Source of the DNA: Fulvivirga imtechensis AK7
GTDB taxonomy: Bacteria > Bacteroidota > Bacteroidia > Cytophagales > Cyclobacteriaceae
Length of the DNA: 64,000 nucleotides
NCBI RefSeq assembly: GCF_000331535.1
Contig: NZ_AMZN01000015.1
Span: 62,001 to 126,000 of the forward strand
Direction: 5' to 3'
The notes under the pieces were generated by a model. The model searched no databases. It was not told where the DNA came from and was given only the letters and a program-made list of their open reading frames with translations. Positions within the stretch are counted from its first letter, which is position 1; every line of letters begins with the position of its first letter. Of the stretch, positions 37,903 through 46,167 are shown one piece after another. The position numbers and the translations under genes are program-made.

Positions 37903-37931
37903 TTGATTCCATGTCAATTTATTTATCTTTG
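37903..37931 (+). promoter_or_regulatory. -33/-7 promoter for the acyl-CoA carboxylase gene
   Basis: TTG at 37903-37905 and TATCTTTG at 37924-37931, 18 bases apart, 24 bases before the ATG at 37956. Confidence 0.65.
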
Positions 37932-37955
37932 AAAATCTCAGAAAAACATCAATAA

Positions 37956-39545
37956 ATGGACGATAACAAACTAAAGAAGCCCGTATATACTTTGCCTGCA
38001 AAGGAGGAGAAATTTGAATTGCTGGAAAAGAAGAATAAAGAAGCACTACTCGGTGGTGGTGAAAAAAGAATAGAAGCTCAGCATAAAAAAGGTAAACTCA
38101 CCGCCCGTGAGCGTGTACACCTTTTGCTGGATGAGGGGTCTTTTGAGGAAATCGGAAAATTCGTGATGCACCGCTGTAAAGATTTTGGTCTGGATAAAGA
38201 ATATTATCTTGGGGATGGTGTGGTGACCGGATATGGAACGGTCAATGGGCGTCTGGTTTATGTTTTCTCCCAGGATTTCACCGTTTTTGGAGGGTCGTTG
38301 TCAGAAACACATGCTGAAAAAATTGTAAAGATCATGGATCTGGCCATGCAAAACGGTGCACCATTGATTGGTCTTAATGATTCCGGTGGCGCCAGGATCC
38401 AGGAGGGTGTGGTGTCGCTCGGTGGGTATGCTGATATTTTTTATAGAAATACTTTGGCCTCAGGTGTGGTCCCTCAAATATCTGCTATTATGGGACCATG
38501 TGCCGGTGGAGCCGTTTATTCGCCCGCGATTACTGATTTTATCCTGATGGTTGAGAATACTTCCTACATGTTCGTGACAGGACCAAACGTGGTTAAAACT
38601 GTTACTCAGGAGACCGTAACAGCCGAAGAATTAGGCGGGGCCAGTGCGCATAGCACGAAAAGTGGCGTGACTCATTTCTCCTGCCCCAATGAGGTGGCCT
38701 GCATCAACGATATTAAGAAATTGCTTAGCTATATGCCTCAAAATTGTGAGGAAGATGCTCCAATAGAACACTATGAGCAGCAAGGGGATGAGCGTGTGGC
38801 GGCATTGAACGACATTATTCCTGATAATCCCAATCAACCATATGACATGAGAGAAGTGATAGAAGGACTGGTAGACTCAGATAGTTTTATGGAGGTGCAT
38901 AAAAATTTCGCTGAAAATATTGTGGTAGGTTTTGCCAGGATAGGTGGAAGGAGTATCGGTATAGTTGGTAATCAGCCGGCTTCACTTGCAGGAGTACTTG
39001 ATATTGATGCCAGTACGAAAGGGGCTCGTTTCGTCAGGTTCTGCGACTGCTTCAATATTCCTTTATTGGTGCTTGAAGATGTGCCTGGCTTCTTGCCGGG
39101 TACCGACCAGGAGTGGAACGGTATAATCACCAATGGAGCAAAACTACTTTATGCCTTTAGCGAGGCCACCGTACCAAGGATCACAGTAATCACCAGAAAA
39201 GCTTACGGTGGCGCTTATGATGTAATGAACTCCAAACATATAGGTGCGGATATGAACTATGCTTGGCCAACGGCTGAAATTGCTGTTATGGGAGCCAAAG
39301 GCGCTGCGGAAATCATCTTTAAAAGAGAAATTGCCGAGGCAGCAGATCCTGAAGCCAAACTTCAGGAGAAGGTAGACGCGTATACTGAAAAATTTGCCAA
39401 CCCATACAGGGCTGCTCACCGGGGTTACATAGATGAGGTTATAAAGCCTGAGGAGACCAGGGCGAAGCTAATGAAGGCTTTTAAGATGCTTGAAAATAAA
39501 GTGGCCAATCTGCCGAAGAAGAAGCATGGCAACATACCGCTTTAA
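37956..39545 (+). CDS. pccB: Acyl-CoA carboxylase carboxyltransferase subunit (propionyl-CoA carboxylase beta-like)
   Basis: A 529-residue biotin-dependent carboxyltransferase with N- and C-terminal crotonase-fold halves. Signatures: [69 protein letters not shown], and in the C-half [32 protein letters not shown] and [20 protein letters not shown]. The pattern is closest to propionyl/methylmalonyl-CoA enzymes, though acetyl-CoA cannot be excluded. The biotin carrier is encoded 37 kb away, and no biotin carboxylase is in the window. The following SDR gene is five bases downstream, so the two may be cotranscribed. Confidence 0.92.
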   Translation: MDDNKLKKPVYTLPAKEEKFELLEKKNKEALLGGGEKRIEAQHKKGKLTARERVHLLLDEGSFEEIGKFVMHRCKDFGLDKEYYLGDGVVTGYGTVNGRLVYVFSQDFTVFGGSLSETHAEKIVKIMDLAMQNGAPLIGLNDSGGARIQEGVVSLGGYADIFYRNTLASGVVPQISAIMGPCAGGAVYSPAITDFILMVENTSYMFVTGPNVVKTVTQETVTAEELGGASAHSTKSGVTHFSCPNEVACINDIKKLLSYMPQNCEEDAPIEHYEQQGDERVAALNDIIPDNPNQPYDMREVIEGLVDSDSFMEVHKNFAENIVVGFARIGGRSIGIVGNQPASLAGVLDIDASTKGARFVRFCDCFNIPLLVLEDVPGFLPGTDQEWNGIITNGAKLLYAFSEATVPRITVITRKAYGGAYDVMNSKHIGADMNYAWPTAEIAVMGAKGAAEIIFKREIAEAADPEAKLQEKVDAYTEKFANPYRAAHRGYIDEVIKPEETRAKLMKAFKMLENKVANLPKKKHGNIPL

Positions 39546-39550
39546 GGGAA

Positions 39551-40251
39551 ATGAGCAATAGGGTAGCGATAATTACTGCTGCGGGCAAAGGCATGGGCGC
39601 TGCGTGTGCTCGTGAATTATCACAGCAGGGATATCAGGTGGCTTTGATGTCGCGCTCTGAAAGCAGTCTTGAGTTAGCCCAGGAGCTTGGAGGATTGGGC
39701 GTGCAGGGATCTGTAACTGAAAAGGACGATTTGAAGAAGTTGGTAAATGCTACATTAGGAAAGTTTGGGCGAATCGATGCTGTAGTTAATAACACTGGTC
39801 ATCCTGCGAAGGGCAAACTGCTGGAACTAGGTGAAGAAGACTGGCACCAGGGGCTAAACCTGGTCGTACTTAATGTGGCGAAAATGGCGCAGCTTGTTAC
39901 GCCAGTTATGCAAAAGCAAGGTGGCGGAGCCTTCGTGAATATATCGACTTTTGCAGCATATGAGCCCTCTCCGTCTTTTCCAATATCATCGGTATTGAGA
40001 GCGGCCTTAGGTAGTTATGCCAAGCTATATGCTGATCAGTATGCAAAGGATAACATAAGAATGAACAACCTGCTACCAGGATTTATTGACAGCTATCCGG
40101 ATCAGAGGAGATCCGTAATTCCATACCCATGAAAAGGCCGGGGTCAATGGATGAAATCGCGAAAACAGCAGCATTTTTGGTGTCGGATGGAGCTGCATAT
40201 ATCACGGGCCAGAACATTAGAATAGATGGTGGATTAACACGATCAGTTTAA
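39551..40251 (+). pseudogene. Short-chain dehydrogenase (SDR) interrupted by a one-base frameshift
   Basis: The first frame (39551-40132) gives 193 residues of an SDR: glycine-rich AAGKGMGAACARELSQQGY, NNTGHPAKG, NISTFAAYEPS, and DNIRMNNLLPGFIDSYP, then a stop. The missing C-terminus is intact in another frame immediately after: MKRPGSMDEIAKTAAFLVSD and ITGQNIRIDGGLTRSV ending at TAA 40249-40251. Adding one G at about 40105/40106 would restore a normal 233-residue protein reading DQEEIRNSIPMKR across the join. So it is either a recent frameshift mutation or a sequencing error. The usual Y-x3-K catalytic pair is replaced by S-x3-R in ISSVLRAALG, so catalysis may be altered even if restored. 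It is five bases after the carboxyltransferase gene. Confidence 0.82.
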
Positions 40252-40264
40252 AAAAAAATATAAT

Positions 40265-41335
40265 ATGGATAAGAAGAGCAGAACATTTCTGGAAAAATAT
40301 CTCAATAATTCATCTCCCACGGGGTTTGAATCGTCAGGGCAAAAAATATGGTTAGAATATGTTCAACCATATATCGACACTTACTTTACTGATACCTACG
40401 GTACTGTTGTAGGTGTAGTCAATCCTGAGGCCGATTACAAGGTGGTGATCGAGGCCCATGCTGATGAGATATCCTGGTTTGTCAATTATATTACCGATGA
40501 AGGGTACATCTATGTGCGTAGAAACGGAGGCTCCGACCACCAGATAGCACCATCGAAGAGAGTAAATATCTATACCGATAAAGGCATCGTAAAAGGAGTG
40601 TTTGGATGGCCAGCGATACATGTCAGGAATGAGAGAAATGAAGAGAGTCCGACCCTGAAGAATATATTCGTGGATATCGGATGTCAAAGTAAGAAGGAAG
40701 TGGAGAACATGGGAGTTCACGTGGGTTGTGTGATGACCTTTGATGACGAACTGATCGATCTGAATGAGCGATTCCTTGTTGGCCGGGCTTTGGACAATAG
40801 AATAGGTGGATTTATGATAGCAGAAGTTGCCAGGAGACTTAAGGAAGGGAAAAACAAATTACCTTTTGGTCTGTACATAGTAAATGCCGTTCAGGAGGAA
40901 GTGGGATTGCGTGGCGCTGAAATGATCGCCAAAAAAATAAAGCCCAATGTAGCTATTGTGACAGATGTTTGCCATGAGACGACCGCACCTATGTATAATA
41001 AGATAGAAAGTGGACTGCAAAAGGCTGGGAACGGCCCCGTGCTTACGTATGGTCCTGCGGTTCATAATAACCTATTAAGGGAGATTATTGAAATTGCAGA
41101 GAAAAATGACATTCCCTTTCAGCGGGCAGCGGCCTCAAGAGCTACAGGTACAGACACTGATGCTTTTGCCTATTCTAATGAAGGTGTTGCTTCTGCGCTT
41201 ATATCACTACCGTTGAAATATATGCATACTACGGTAGAAACAGCCCATAAAGATGACGTAGAGAATGTGATCAAACTTATATTTCAGTTATTGTTGAAAC
41301 TTAAAGCCGGTCAGGATTTTCGGTATTTGAAGTAG
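40265..41335 (+). CDS. M42-family metalloaminopeptidase (glutamyl/deblocking aminopeptidase-like)
   Basis: A 356-residue di-metal TET-type aminopeptidase. Metal ligands and catalytic residues: His in VIEAHADEISWF, Asp in GRALDNRIGG, the Glu pair in VQEEVGLRGAEM, Asp in AIVTDVCHE and His in LKYMHTTVETAHKDD. It would release N-terminal residues from peptides in the cytoplasm. There is no signal peptide. It begins 14 bases after the SDR reading frame ends, so it may belong to the same transcript. Confidence 0.9.
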   Translation: MDKKSRTFLEKYLNNSSPTGFESSGQKIWLEYVQPYIDTYFTDTYGTVVGVVNPEADYKVVIEAHADEISWFVNYITDEGYIYVRRNGGSDHQIAPSKRVNIYTDKGIVKGVFGWPAIHVRNERNEESPTLKNIFVDIGCQSKKEVENMGVHVGCVMTFDDELIDLNERFLVGRALDNRIGGFMIAEVARRLKEGKNKLPFGLYIVNAVQEEVGLRGAEMIAKKIKPNVAIVTDVCHETTAPMYNKIESGLQKAGNGPVLTYGPAVHNNLLREIIEIAEKNDIPFQRAAASRATGTDTDAFAYSNEGVASALISLPLKYMHTTVETAHKDDVENVIKLIFQLLLKLKAGQDFRYLK

Positions 41336-41407
41336 TCAAAATCCCACGTAGAGAACAGTTGTTTGCTAACTCTGCAGGTTTTTCTTTACAATAATCTATG
41401 AATTACT

Positions 41408-41415
41408 TACATTTG
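41408..41415 (+). promoter_or_regulatory. -7 promoter element for the first DUF4154 gene
   Basis: TACATTTG matches TAnnTTTG, 34 bases before ATG 41450. It lies upstream of that ATG and very near the TTG at 41420, so the TTG-initiated frame would start at about the transcription start and is less likely. Confidence 0.5.
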
Positions 41416-41449
41416 TTGCTTGCGAAATTTTTTACAATTAAAATGGGCT

Positions 41450-41974
41450 ATGAAAATCACTCGTAAATTTTTTCTTTTTGTAGCAATTGTTGGCTTTTGT
41501 TTAAGTAGCACCGTGCGGGCCCAGGATAGGCCTCCGCACGAAGTTCATGCCATGATGATATACAACTTTCTGAAGTATATCCAGTGGCCGGGGGAGCAGA
41601 ATTCAGGAGAATTCGTAATAGGTGTAATCGGTGAAGATGCTGTCTTCAAGACACTCACAGAGTGGTATGGCAATAAGACCAGGGGGGATAAGAATTTTGT
41701 GATCAAGAAATTTAGCTCTGCCGGAGAGGTAGCGGACTGTCAATTGCTTTACATTGGCAAAGCTGCCAGCTCACAGTTTGATCAAATTCAGGCAAAGGTG
41801 CAGAATACTTCTACGCTTACCATTACTGATAAAAGCGGGCTGGGAGAGAAAGGAAGCTGCATTAATTTTAAGGTAGTCGACAGCAGATTGAAATTTGAAC
41901 TGAATCAGGCTGCCATGGAAAGGTCCAAATTGAAAATATCGAGCCAATTAACAGCTATGGCTATTCTTATTTAG
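41450..41974 (+). CDS. YfiR/DUF4154-family periplasmic protein, copy 1
   Basis: A 174-residue exported protein: signal peptide (1-24, ending TVRAQ) and a YfiR-type (DUF4154) domain with RPPHEVHAMMIYNFLKYIQW, FVIGVIGEDAVF, NFVIKKFSSAGEVADC and STLTITDKSGLGEKGSCINF. In Pseudomonas YfiR is a periplasmic repressor of the diguanylate cyclase YfiN. No cyclase is adjacent here, and the Bacteroidota family is of unknown function, so only the fold is assigned. It is the first of three tandem paralogues. The start is ATG 41450, giving a proper signal peptide; a TTG at 41420 would add ten residues. A strong terminator follows, so it is monocistronic. Confidence 0.82.
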   Translation: MKITRKFFLFVAIVGFCLSSTVRAQDRPPHEVHAMMIYNFLKYIQWPGEQNSGEFVIGVIGEDAVFKTLTEWYGNKTRGDKNFVIKKFSSAGEVADCQLLYIGKAASSQFDQIQAKVQNTSTLTITDKSGLGEKGSCINFKVVDSRLKFELNQAAMERSKLKISSQLTAMAILI

Positions 41975-41989
41975 AATATAAACTTTTTA

Positions 41990-42035
41990 AAAAGAGCCCA
42001 ATGGTTTAGTTACTATTGGGCTCTTTTGTTTTTCC
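41990..42035 (+). terminator. Rho-independent terminator after DUF4154 copy 1
   Basis: AAAAGAGCCCAAT (41990-42002) pairs with ATTGGGCTCTTTT (42015-42027), followed by a T-rich tail. It isolates copy 1 from copy 2. Confidence 0.85.
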
Positions 42036-42185
42036 ATCCTCACATCGATTTATTATTGGTCCGAATTTTGGAGTTAGCTTATATCATTAATAATCATTAT
42101 ATTATAGATATTTTCGGTTCATTTTTTTAGCAGAAAGGAATCTGCATCACTGAAGTAACTATAGGGGACTTTAATTTTTAGCGAT

Positions 42186-42710
42186 ATGAAAAGATCAATC
42201 ATTACCCAAAATTTGCTTGCCTTAGCTTTGGTAGCTCTACCGTTGTTTGCCTCTTCTCAGAACCGGCCGATCCATGAAATTCATGCCATGATGATATATA
42301 ATTTCACCAAATACATACAATGGCCGGGATACGAAGCTTCTCAGGACTTTGTGGTTGGCGTGATAGGAAGTGATGACGTATTTAATACGTTGAATACCTG
42401 GTATGGAAATCAGGAACGAGGTAATAAAAAGTTTGTTATTAAGAAATTCGGCTCACCGGGAGAAATACAAAAATGCCATATCATCTATGTTGCTAAGAAC
42501 AACAGCAAACAATTTGATGAAATAAAAAACAAAGTTGGGGGAAATCCAACGTTGATCATTACTGACAGACCTGGTCTTGGTAAGGAGGGTAGCGGTATAA
42601 ATTTCGTTACTGAGGGTAATAAATTATCTATTGAGTTAAATCAGGCGGCCCTGGATGCTGCCAACCTGAAAGTTTCAAGTCAATTGACTTCTATAGCCAA
42701 AGTTATTTAG
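42186..42710 (+). CDS. YfiR/DUF4154-family periplasmic protein, copy 2
   Basis: A 174-residue paralogue with a signal peptide (about 1-24, PLFASSQ) and the same domain: RPIHEIHAMMIYNFTKYIQW, FVVGVIGSDDVFNTLNTWY, KFGSPGEIQKCHIIYVAKNN, TLIITDRPGLGKEGSGINF. A -7-like TAATTTTT lies about eight bases upstream of the ATG but lacks the final G. It is separated from copy 1 by a terminator and from copy 3 by a 387-base spacer. Function unknown beyond an envelope location. Confidence 0.82.
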   Translation: MKRSIITQNLLALALVALPLFASSQNRPIHEIHAMMIYNFTKYIQWPGYEASQDFVVGVIGSDDVFNTLNTWYGNQERGNKKFVIKKFGSPGEIQKCHIIYVAKNNSKQFDEIKNKVGGNPTLIITDRPGLGKEGSGINFVTEGNKLSIELNQAALDAANLKVSSQLTSIAKVI

Positions 42711-43097
42711 GGACTTTAAAAAAAAACGCAGATTTCTGTGTGACACTTATCCAAAAATGCTCATCCTGGCACTTGTACGTGACTCCGCTTTAGGGTTTCA
42801 CACCTTGGTGCTATCGCACTTCGGTGCCAGACACAAGCCCTTGCTTGCTCTGCAAAAACGGCTACGCGATGACGAATTAACCTGGATATTTTCTTAAAGC
42901 CACGGTTTTCTGAGAGACGCTTTCAGCTTCGAGAGCATTTTCCCAATTTTGTATTAGTTGCTTTATTTTGGGAAAGAACCTGAGGATACATTATGGAATA
43001 AACGCTCATTTAGCGGAAATAGGCTTCAAAACCTATCTCGGAGAACTTTGGCACCACCTTTGAATTGTAGTTATTAAATCCAACTAAGGTCTATAGT
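42711..43097. other. Gene-free 387-base stretch between DUF4154 copies 2 and 3
   Basis: The first ~205 bases are the inverted second copy of the dispersed structured repeat. The remainder holds the upstream region of copy 3, including a CACCTTTG that resembles the -7 motif with C for T. No convincing ORF is present. Confidence 0.6.
42721..42925 (-). repeat. Structured intergenic repeat, copy 2 (inverted, longer)
   Basis: Read on the minus strand it carries AGAAAAC, GTGGCTTTAAGAAA (14 bases at 42890-42903, identical to copy 1), AAAGCGGAG, a CACGTAC segment and TGAGCATTTTTGGA, in the order seen at 12052-12174. It has about 115 extra bases between the first and second blocks, with its own hairpin (GGCACCGAAGTGC...CACC). 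Two copies on opposite strands, both in spacers after genes, indicate a mobile or regulatory repeat rather than shared ancestry of neighbours. Confidence 0.55.
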
Positions 43098-43613
43098 ATG
43101 AAAACGGTAAAAACATTATTTTTAGCACTTCTCCTAATAGCATTTCTTCAACCGGTTCAAGCTCAAAACAGGCCTCTTCATGAGATACACTCTATGATGA
43201 TCTACAATTTTATTAAGTACATTCAATGGCCTGATCATAGCGACAGCGAGGACTTCGTGATTGGAGTAATAGGAGACGATGAAGTGTATGGCACTTTGAA
43301 CGCCTGGTATGGAGGCAAATTAAGAGGAAATAAGAAATTTGTGATCAGGAAATTTAGTTCTCCTGGTGAGATTAATGGTTGTCATATCCTTTACGTTGCC
43401 AAGGAGAGCAGCAAAGAATTTGACGCAATTAAGTCCAAGACCACCTCATCAACGCTCATCATTACGGATAAGCCAGGAATGGGTGAGAAAGGGAGCGGTA
43501 TTAATTTCAGAACTGTGAATAACAAACTGGCTTTTGAATTAAATCAAAAGGCCATAGAACAATCGCAATTGAAAGTGTCAGGACAACTGGCCAGCATGGC
43601 GATTTTAATATAG
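43098..43613 (+). CDS. YfiR/DUF4154-family periplasmic protein, copy 3
   Basis: A 171-residue paralogue with a signal peptide (about 1-22, QPVQAQN) and the DUF4154 domain: RPLHEIHSMMIYNFIKYIQW, FVIGVIGDDEVYGTLNAWYG, KFSSPGEINGCHILYVAKES, TLIITDKPGMGEKGSGINF. It is closer to copy 2 than to copy 1 in several blocks. Function unknown. The spacer after it contains a small hairpin and the promoter of the BtuF-like gene. Confidence 0.82.
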   Translation: MKTVKTLFLALLLIAFLQPVQAQNRPLHEIHSMMIYNFIKYIQWPDHSDSEDFVIGVIGDDEVYGTLNAWYGGKLRGNKKFVIRKFSSPGEINGCHILYVAKESSKEFDAIKSKTTSSTLIITDKPGMGEKGSGINFRTVNNKLAFELNQKAIEQSQLKVSGQLASMAILI

Positions 43614-43824
43614 CCGGTTACCAAAAGAGGTTGCCGTGAATTAAAAAAAGAAACTTAAAGGTAATGGTATCGGATTTCAGTCTGTGCCTCGAATATCTTC
43701 GATTTTTTACAAGCCGATGACGCAAAAGGTTCGGTATTAGGTTTAACAATATAGTAAAAGATTCGATTGATAAACTAGGTGGACAATGGGGCGCTTGCTG
43801 TGCCGATACCTATTTTTTCATCTT

Positions 43825-43851
43825 CCGGATATTGATTTCCGGCCATTTTTT
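43825..43851 (+). terminator. Possible terminator or attenuator before the BtuF-like gene
   Basis: CCGGA (43825-43829) pairs with TCCGG (43838-43842) and is followed by six T residues (43846-43851). The stem is only five pairs, so it is weak; it may end transcripts from DUF4154 copy 3. Confidence 0.35.
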
Positions 43852-43869
43852 AATCTTGGATTTGGGGGA

Positions 43870-43877
43870 TAACTTTG
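43870..43877 (+). promoter_or_regulatory. -7 promoter element abutting the BtuF-like start
   Basis: TAACTTTG fits TAnnTTTG and ends four bases before the ATG at 43882. If used, the mRNA would be leaderless or nearly so, as may also happen for tdk. Confidence 0.45.
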
Positions 43878-43881
43878 CTAT

Positions 43882-44664
43882 ATGCAAAGTGTTTCTAGAA
43901 CGACATATGATCAGATGGGGTTCGAGGTAATAGTGCCTCGAAATCCCCGGATCATATCTCTTGTCCCTTCTCAAACAGAACTACTCTTCGATCTCGGTCT
44001 TGACGATCAAATTACAGGTGTAACTAAATTTTGCATCCATCCGGCAGATAGGGTGAAGCAAAAGCCTATCATAGGTGGTACCAAAAAATTCCGTTTTGAT
44101 GTTATTGATGAGCTCCGGCCCGATCTTATCATAGGCAATAAAGAGGAGAATTATCAGGAAGGGATAACGCAATTAAAAAGCAGGTATCCTGTCTGGATGA
44201 GCGATATCGTCAGTCTCAGGGAGGCCACGGAGATGATCCGTAGCATTGGTAATATAACAGATGTTGAAGCCAAGGCCAATCAGTTGGCAGATGACATCCT
44301 CGGTTCTTTTGAAAATATCAAAAGACATGATTCCAAAAGAACCTTATATTTTATTTGGCAGAACCCCTATATGGTAGCAGGTAACGGCACCTTTATCAAT
44401 GAAATGTTGCAACGAATCGGCCTTATCAATGCTGCGGTACATCTTGAGAGATATCCTGAGCTACGCATCTCACAGATAGGGGAGCTTGATCCTGAGCTTA
44501 TCTTGTTGTCTTCAGAACCTTATCCATTTAAAGAAAAGCATATCGAAACTTTCATGGATCTTTGCCCGAACGCAAATGTTCAGGTCGTAGATGGTGAGAT
44601 GTTTTCCTGGTACGGTAGCAGGTTGCTCGGGGCGGTTGATTATTTCAACAGCCTAAAGCTCTGA
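43882..44664 (+). CDS. BtuF-like (TroA-fold) binding protein without signal peptide
   Basis: A 260-residue protein of the helical-backbone metal-receptor fold used by cobalamin and siderophore binding proteins: RIISLVPSQTELLFDLGLDD, GVTKFCIHPADRV, IIGGTKKFRFDVIDELRPDL, and a C-domain with MVAGNGTFINEMLQRIGLIN. No signal peptide or lipobox is visible, and the family N-terminus is already complete at TTYDQMG, so it is probably cytoplasmic. No ABC transporter genes are next to it. It could sense or ferry a cofactor rather than feed an importer (inference). The 3' end overlaps the convergent aroA by 12 bases. Confidence 0.8.
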   Translation: MQSVSRTTYDQMGFEVIVPRNPRIISLVPSQTELLFDLGLDDQITGVTKFCIHPADRVKQKPIIGGTKKFRFDVIDELRPDLIIGNKEENYQEGITQLKSRYPVWMSDIVSLREATEMIRSIGNITDVEAKANQLADDILGSFENIKRHDSKRTLYFIWQNPYMVAGNGTFINEMLQRIGLINAAVHLERYPELRISQIGELDPELILLSSEPYPFKEKHIETFMDLCPNANVQVVDGEMFSWYGSRLLGAVDYFNSLKL

Positions 44665-45885
44665 GATTTTAAATCCGGCTTTATTCATGTCCTTCCAAAA
44701 GCCGGGATAAGATTTGTTCACCACCTCAGGATCCTTGATCTTGATATCGCCAAGGGTACTCAATGGGGCAAAAGCCATGGCCATCCTATGATCATGATAG
44801 GTATCAAACTCCGGGGACCTTAACTCTGCAATGCTATGAGCAGGGACAAGTAGCCATTGATCCTCATTTTCTTCCAGTCGCGCTCCGAATTTTGACAGTT
44901 CCGTTTGCAGGGCGGCTATTCGATCGGTTTCCTTAATTCGCAGGCTCTCTAATCCTGTCATTTTACAGGTGATACCCTTTGCAGCGCAAATAACAGCTAC
45001 TGTCTGAGCCATGTCCGGACAATCTGTGAAGTCAAAAGAGGCATTAGCTTCATGAGCCTTTTTCGACAGGTGCGCTCCCTGAGGTGTAAATTCAGTAGAA
45101 ACTCCCAATTGACTCATGTAGTCCGCTATCCGCCTGTCGCCCTGAATAGAGTCATCTTTGAGATCTTTGAGAATGATTTCCGCATCCTCGCTAAGCGCAG
45201 CAAAGCTATACCAATAGCTCGCAGCAGACCAGTCAGGTTCAACAGTATATTGCGCAGGGTGGTATGACTGTTTGGGAATATTTATGATGTTTTCCTTCCA
45301 ATCGGCATTTACTCCGAATGCCTTCATCACCGCCAGGGTCATTTTGATATAAGGTCTGCTGCCGATATGCCCCGTTAGTTCGATAGTCAGGCCCTCGGGC
45401 AGTTCAGGGGCTATCATGAGTAGAGCAGAAATATATTGACTGCTGATATCACCACGTATTTTTATTCTACTGGTGAGTTGGTCTTTTATACGCTTAATTT
45501 TAATCGGAGGGTAGCCCTCGTTGTTGAGATATTTTATATCTGCCCCTAATTCCTGCAGCGAATCGGCTAGTATTTTTATGGGCCGCTCCTGCATGCGTTT
45601 TGTCCCGGTCAGGGTTATTTCCTCTGCCCTTACTGCAGCGTAGGCAGTGAGAAATCGCATAGTGGTACCAGCATCCAATACATCCCAAATTGGTCCGTCT
45701 GAATTCAAAAGCCGCTGCATGGTCACTGTATCGCGTGCTTCTGATACGTTCTTCAATGGTGACTTTTTTCCTGCCAGTGCGTCTATTATTAAAGCTCTGT
45801 TAGCTATGCTTTTAGAAGCCGGCAACATAATAACTGTGGAGTTAATGCGGCTGTGTTTTTTTATATATAGCGTATTTTCTTTCAC
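44653..45885 (-). CDS. aroA: 3-phosphoshikimate 1-carboxyvinyltransferase (EPSP synthase)
   Basis: A 410-residue enzyme of the shikimate pathway that joins shikimate-3-phosphate and phosphoenolpyruvate. Signatures: LPASKSIANRALIIDALAG, LDAGTTMRFLTAYAAV (the PEP-site loop, with Thr after the conserved Gly-Thr), MQERPIKILADSLQELGADI, DISSQYISALLMIAP and SLRIKETDRIAALQTELSKF with DYHDHRMAMAFA. Start GTG 45885. It lies on the same strand as aroB and the DAHP synthase gene, separated from aroB by the convergent 61-aa ORF. It is a target of glyphosate in other organisms; sensitivity cannot be read here. Confidence 0.96.
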   Translation of the reverse strand: MKENTLYIKKHSRINSTVIMLPASKSIANRALIIDALAGKKSPLKNVSEARDTVTMQRLLNSDGPIWDVLDAGTTMRFLTAYAAVRAEEITLTGTKRMQERPIKILADSLQELGADIKYLNNEGYPPIKIKRIKDQLTSRIKIRGDISSQYISALLMIAPELPEGLTIELTGHIGSRPYIKMTLAVMKAFGVNADWKENIINIPKQSYHPAQYTVEPDWSAASYWYSFAALSEDAEIILKDLKDDSIQGDRRIADYMSQLGVSTEFTPQGAHLSKKAHEANASFDFTDCPDMAQTVAVICAAKGITCKMTGLESLRIKETDRIAALQTELSKFGARLEENEDQWLLVPAHSIAELRSPEFDTYHDHRMAMAFAPLSTLGDIKIKDPEVVNKSYPGFWKDMNKAGFKISEL

Positions 45886-45981
45886 CTGAAATGGACTTTT
45901 GAGTGAACAATATTAATTGAAAATCGTTTAAAAACATAAATTGGTACACTTTATGTGGACCTACTTCATAAATTGTCTATA

Positions 45982-46167
45982 ATGAAAACAGGAAAAACGT
46001 TGGCTTTAGCGCTAGGGATAGCAGCGGGAGCATTAGTAGCAGTAGTAGTAACAGGCCGCTCCGGAAAGAAAATCAGAAAGCAGGTAGCCAGGAAGTATCA
46101 GGAACAAAAAAATGATATAAGCCAGGCCACCAGATTGTATGACGATTCGGAAGCTCAGTACATTTAA
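45982..46167 (+). CDS. Small YtxH-like membrane protein
   Basis: A 61-residue protein with one hydrophobic helix (LALALGIAAGALVAVVVTG, about residues 7-25) followed by a basic, Gln-rich, probably coiled tail (RSGKKIRKQVARKYQEQKND). This fits small YtxH-like proteins, but family assignment is weak. The start is ATG 45982; an upstream in-frame start at 45955 would add nine residues. It is on the opposite strand to its aro neighbours and ends overlapping the aroB stop. Confidence 0.6.
   Translation: MKTGKTLALALGIAAGALVAVVVTGRSGKKIRKQVARKYQEQKNDISQATRLYDDSEAQYI

Noticed and set aside
39551-40251. Programmed ribosomal frameshifting in the SDR gene
   Set aside because: No slippery heptamer or downstream pseudoknot was seen at the shift; a single-base loss or sequencing error explains it better.
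42186-43097. A further DUF4154 or toxin gene hidden in the long spacer
   Set aside because: No open frame with a start, composition or homology worth calling was found; the spacer is mostly the inverted repeat.
41450-43613. A c-di-GMP control module (YfiR with YfiN-type partner)
   Set aside because: No GGDEF, EAL, PilZ or sensor-kinase gene is in the window, so only the fold of the proteins was claimed.
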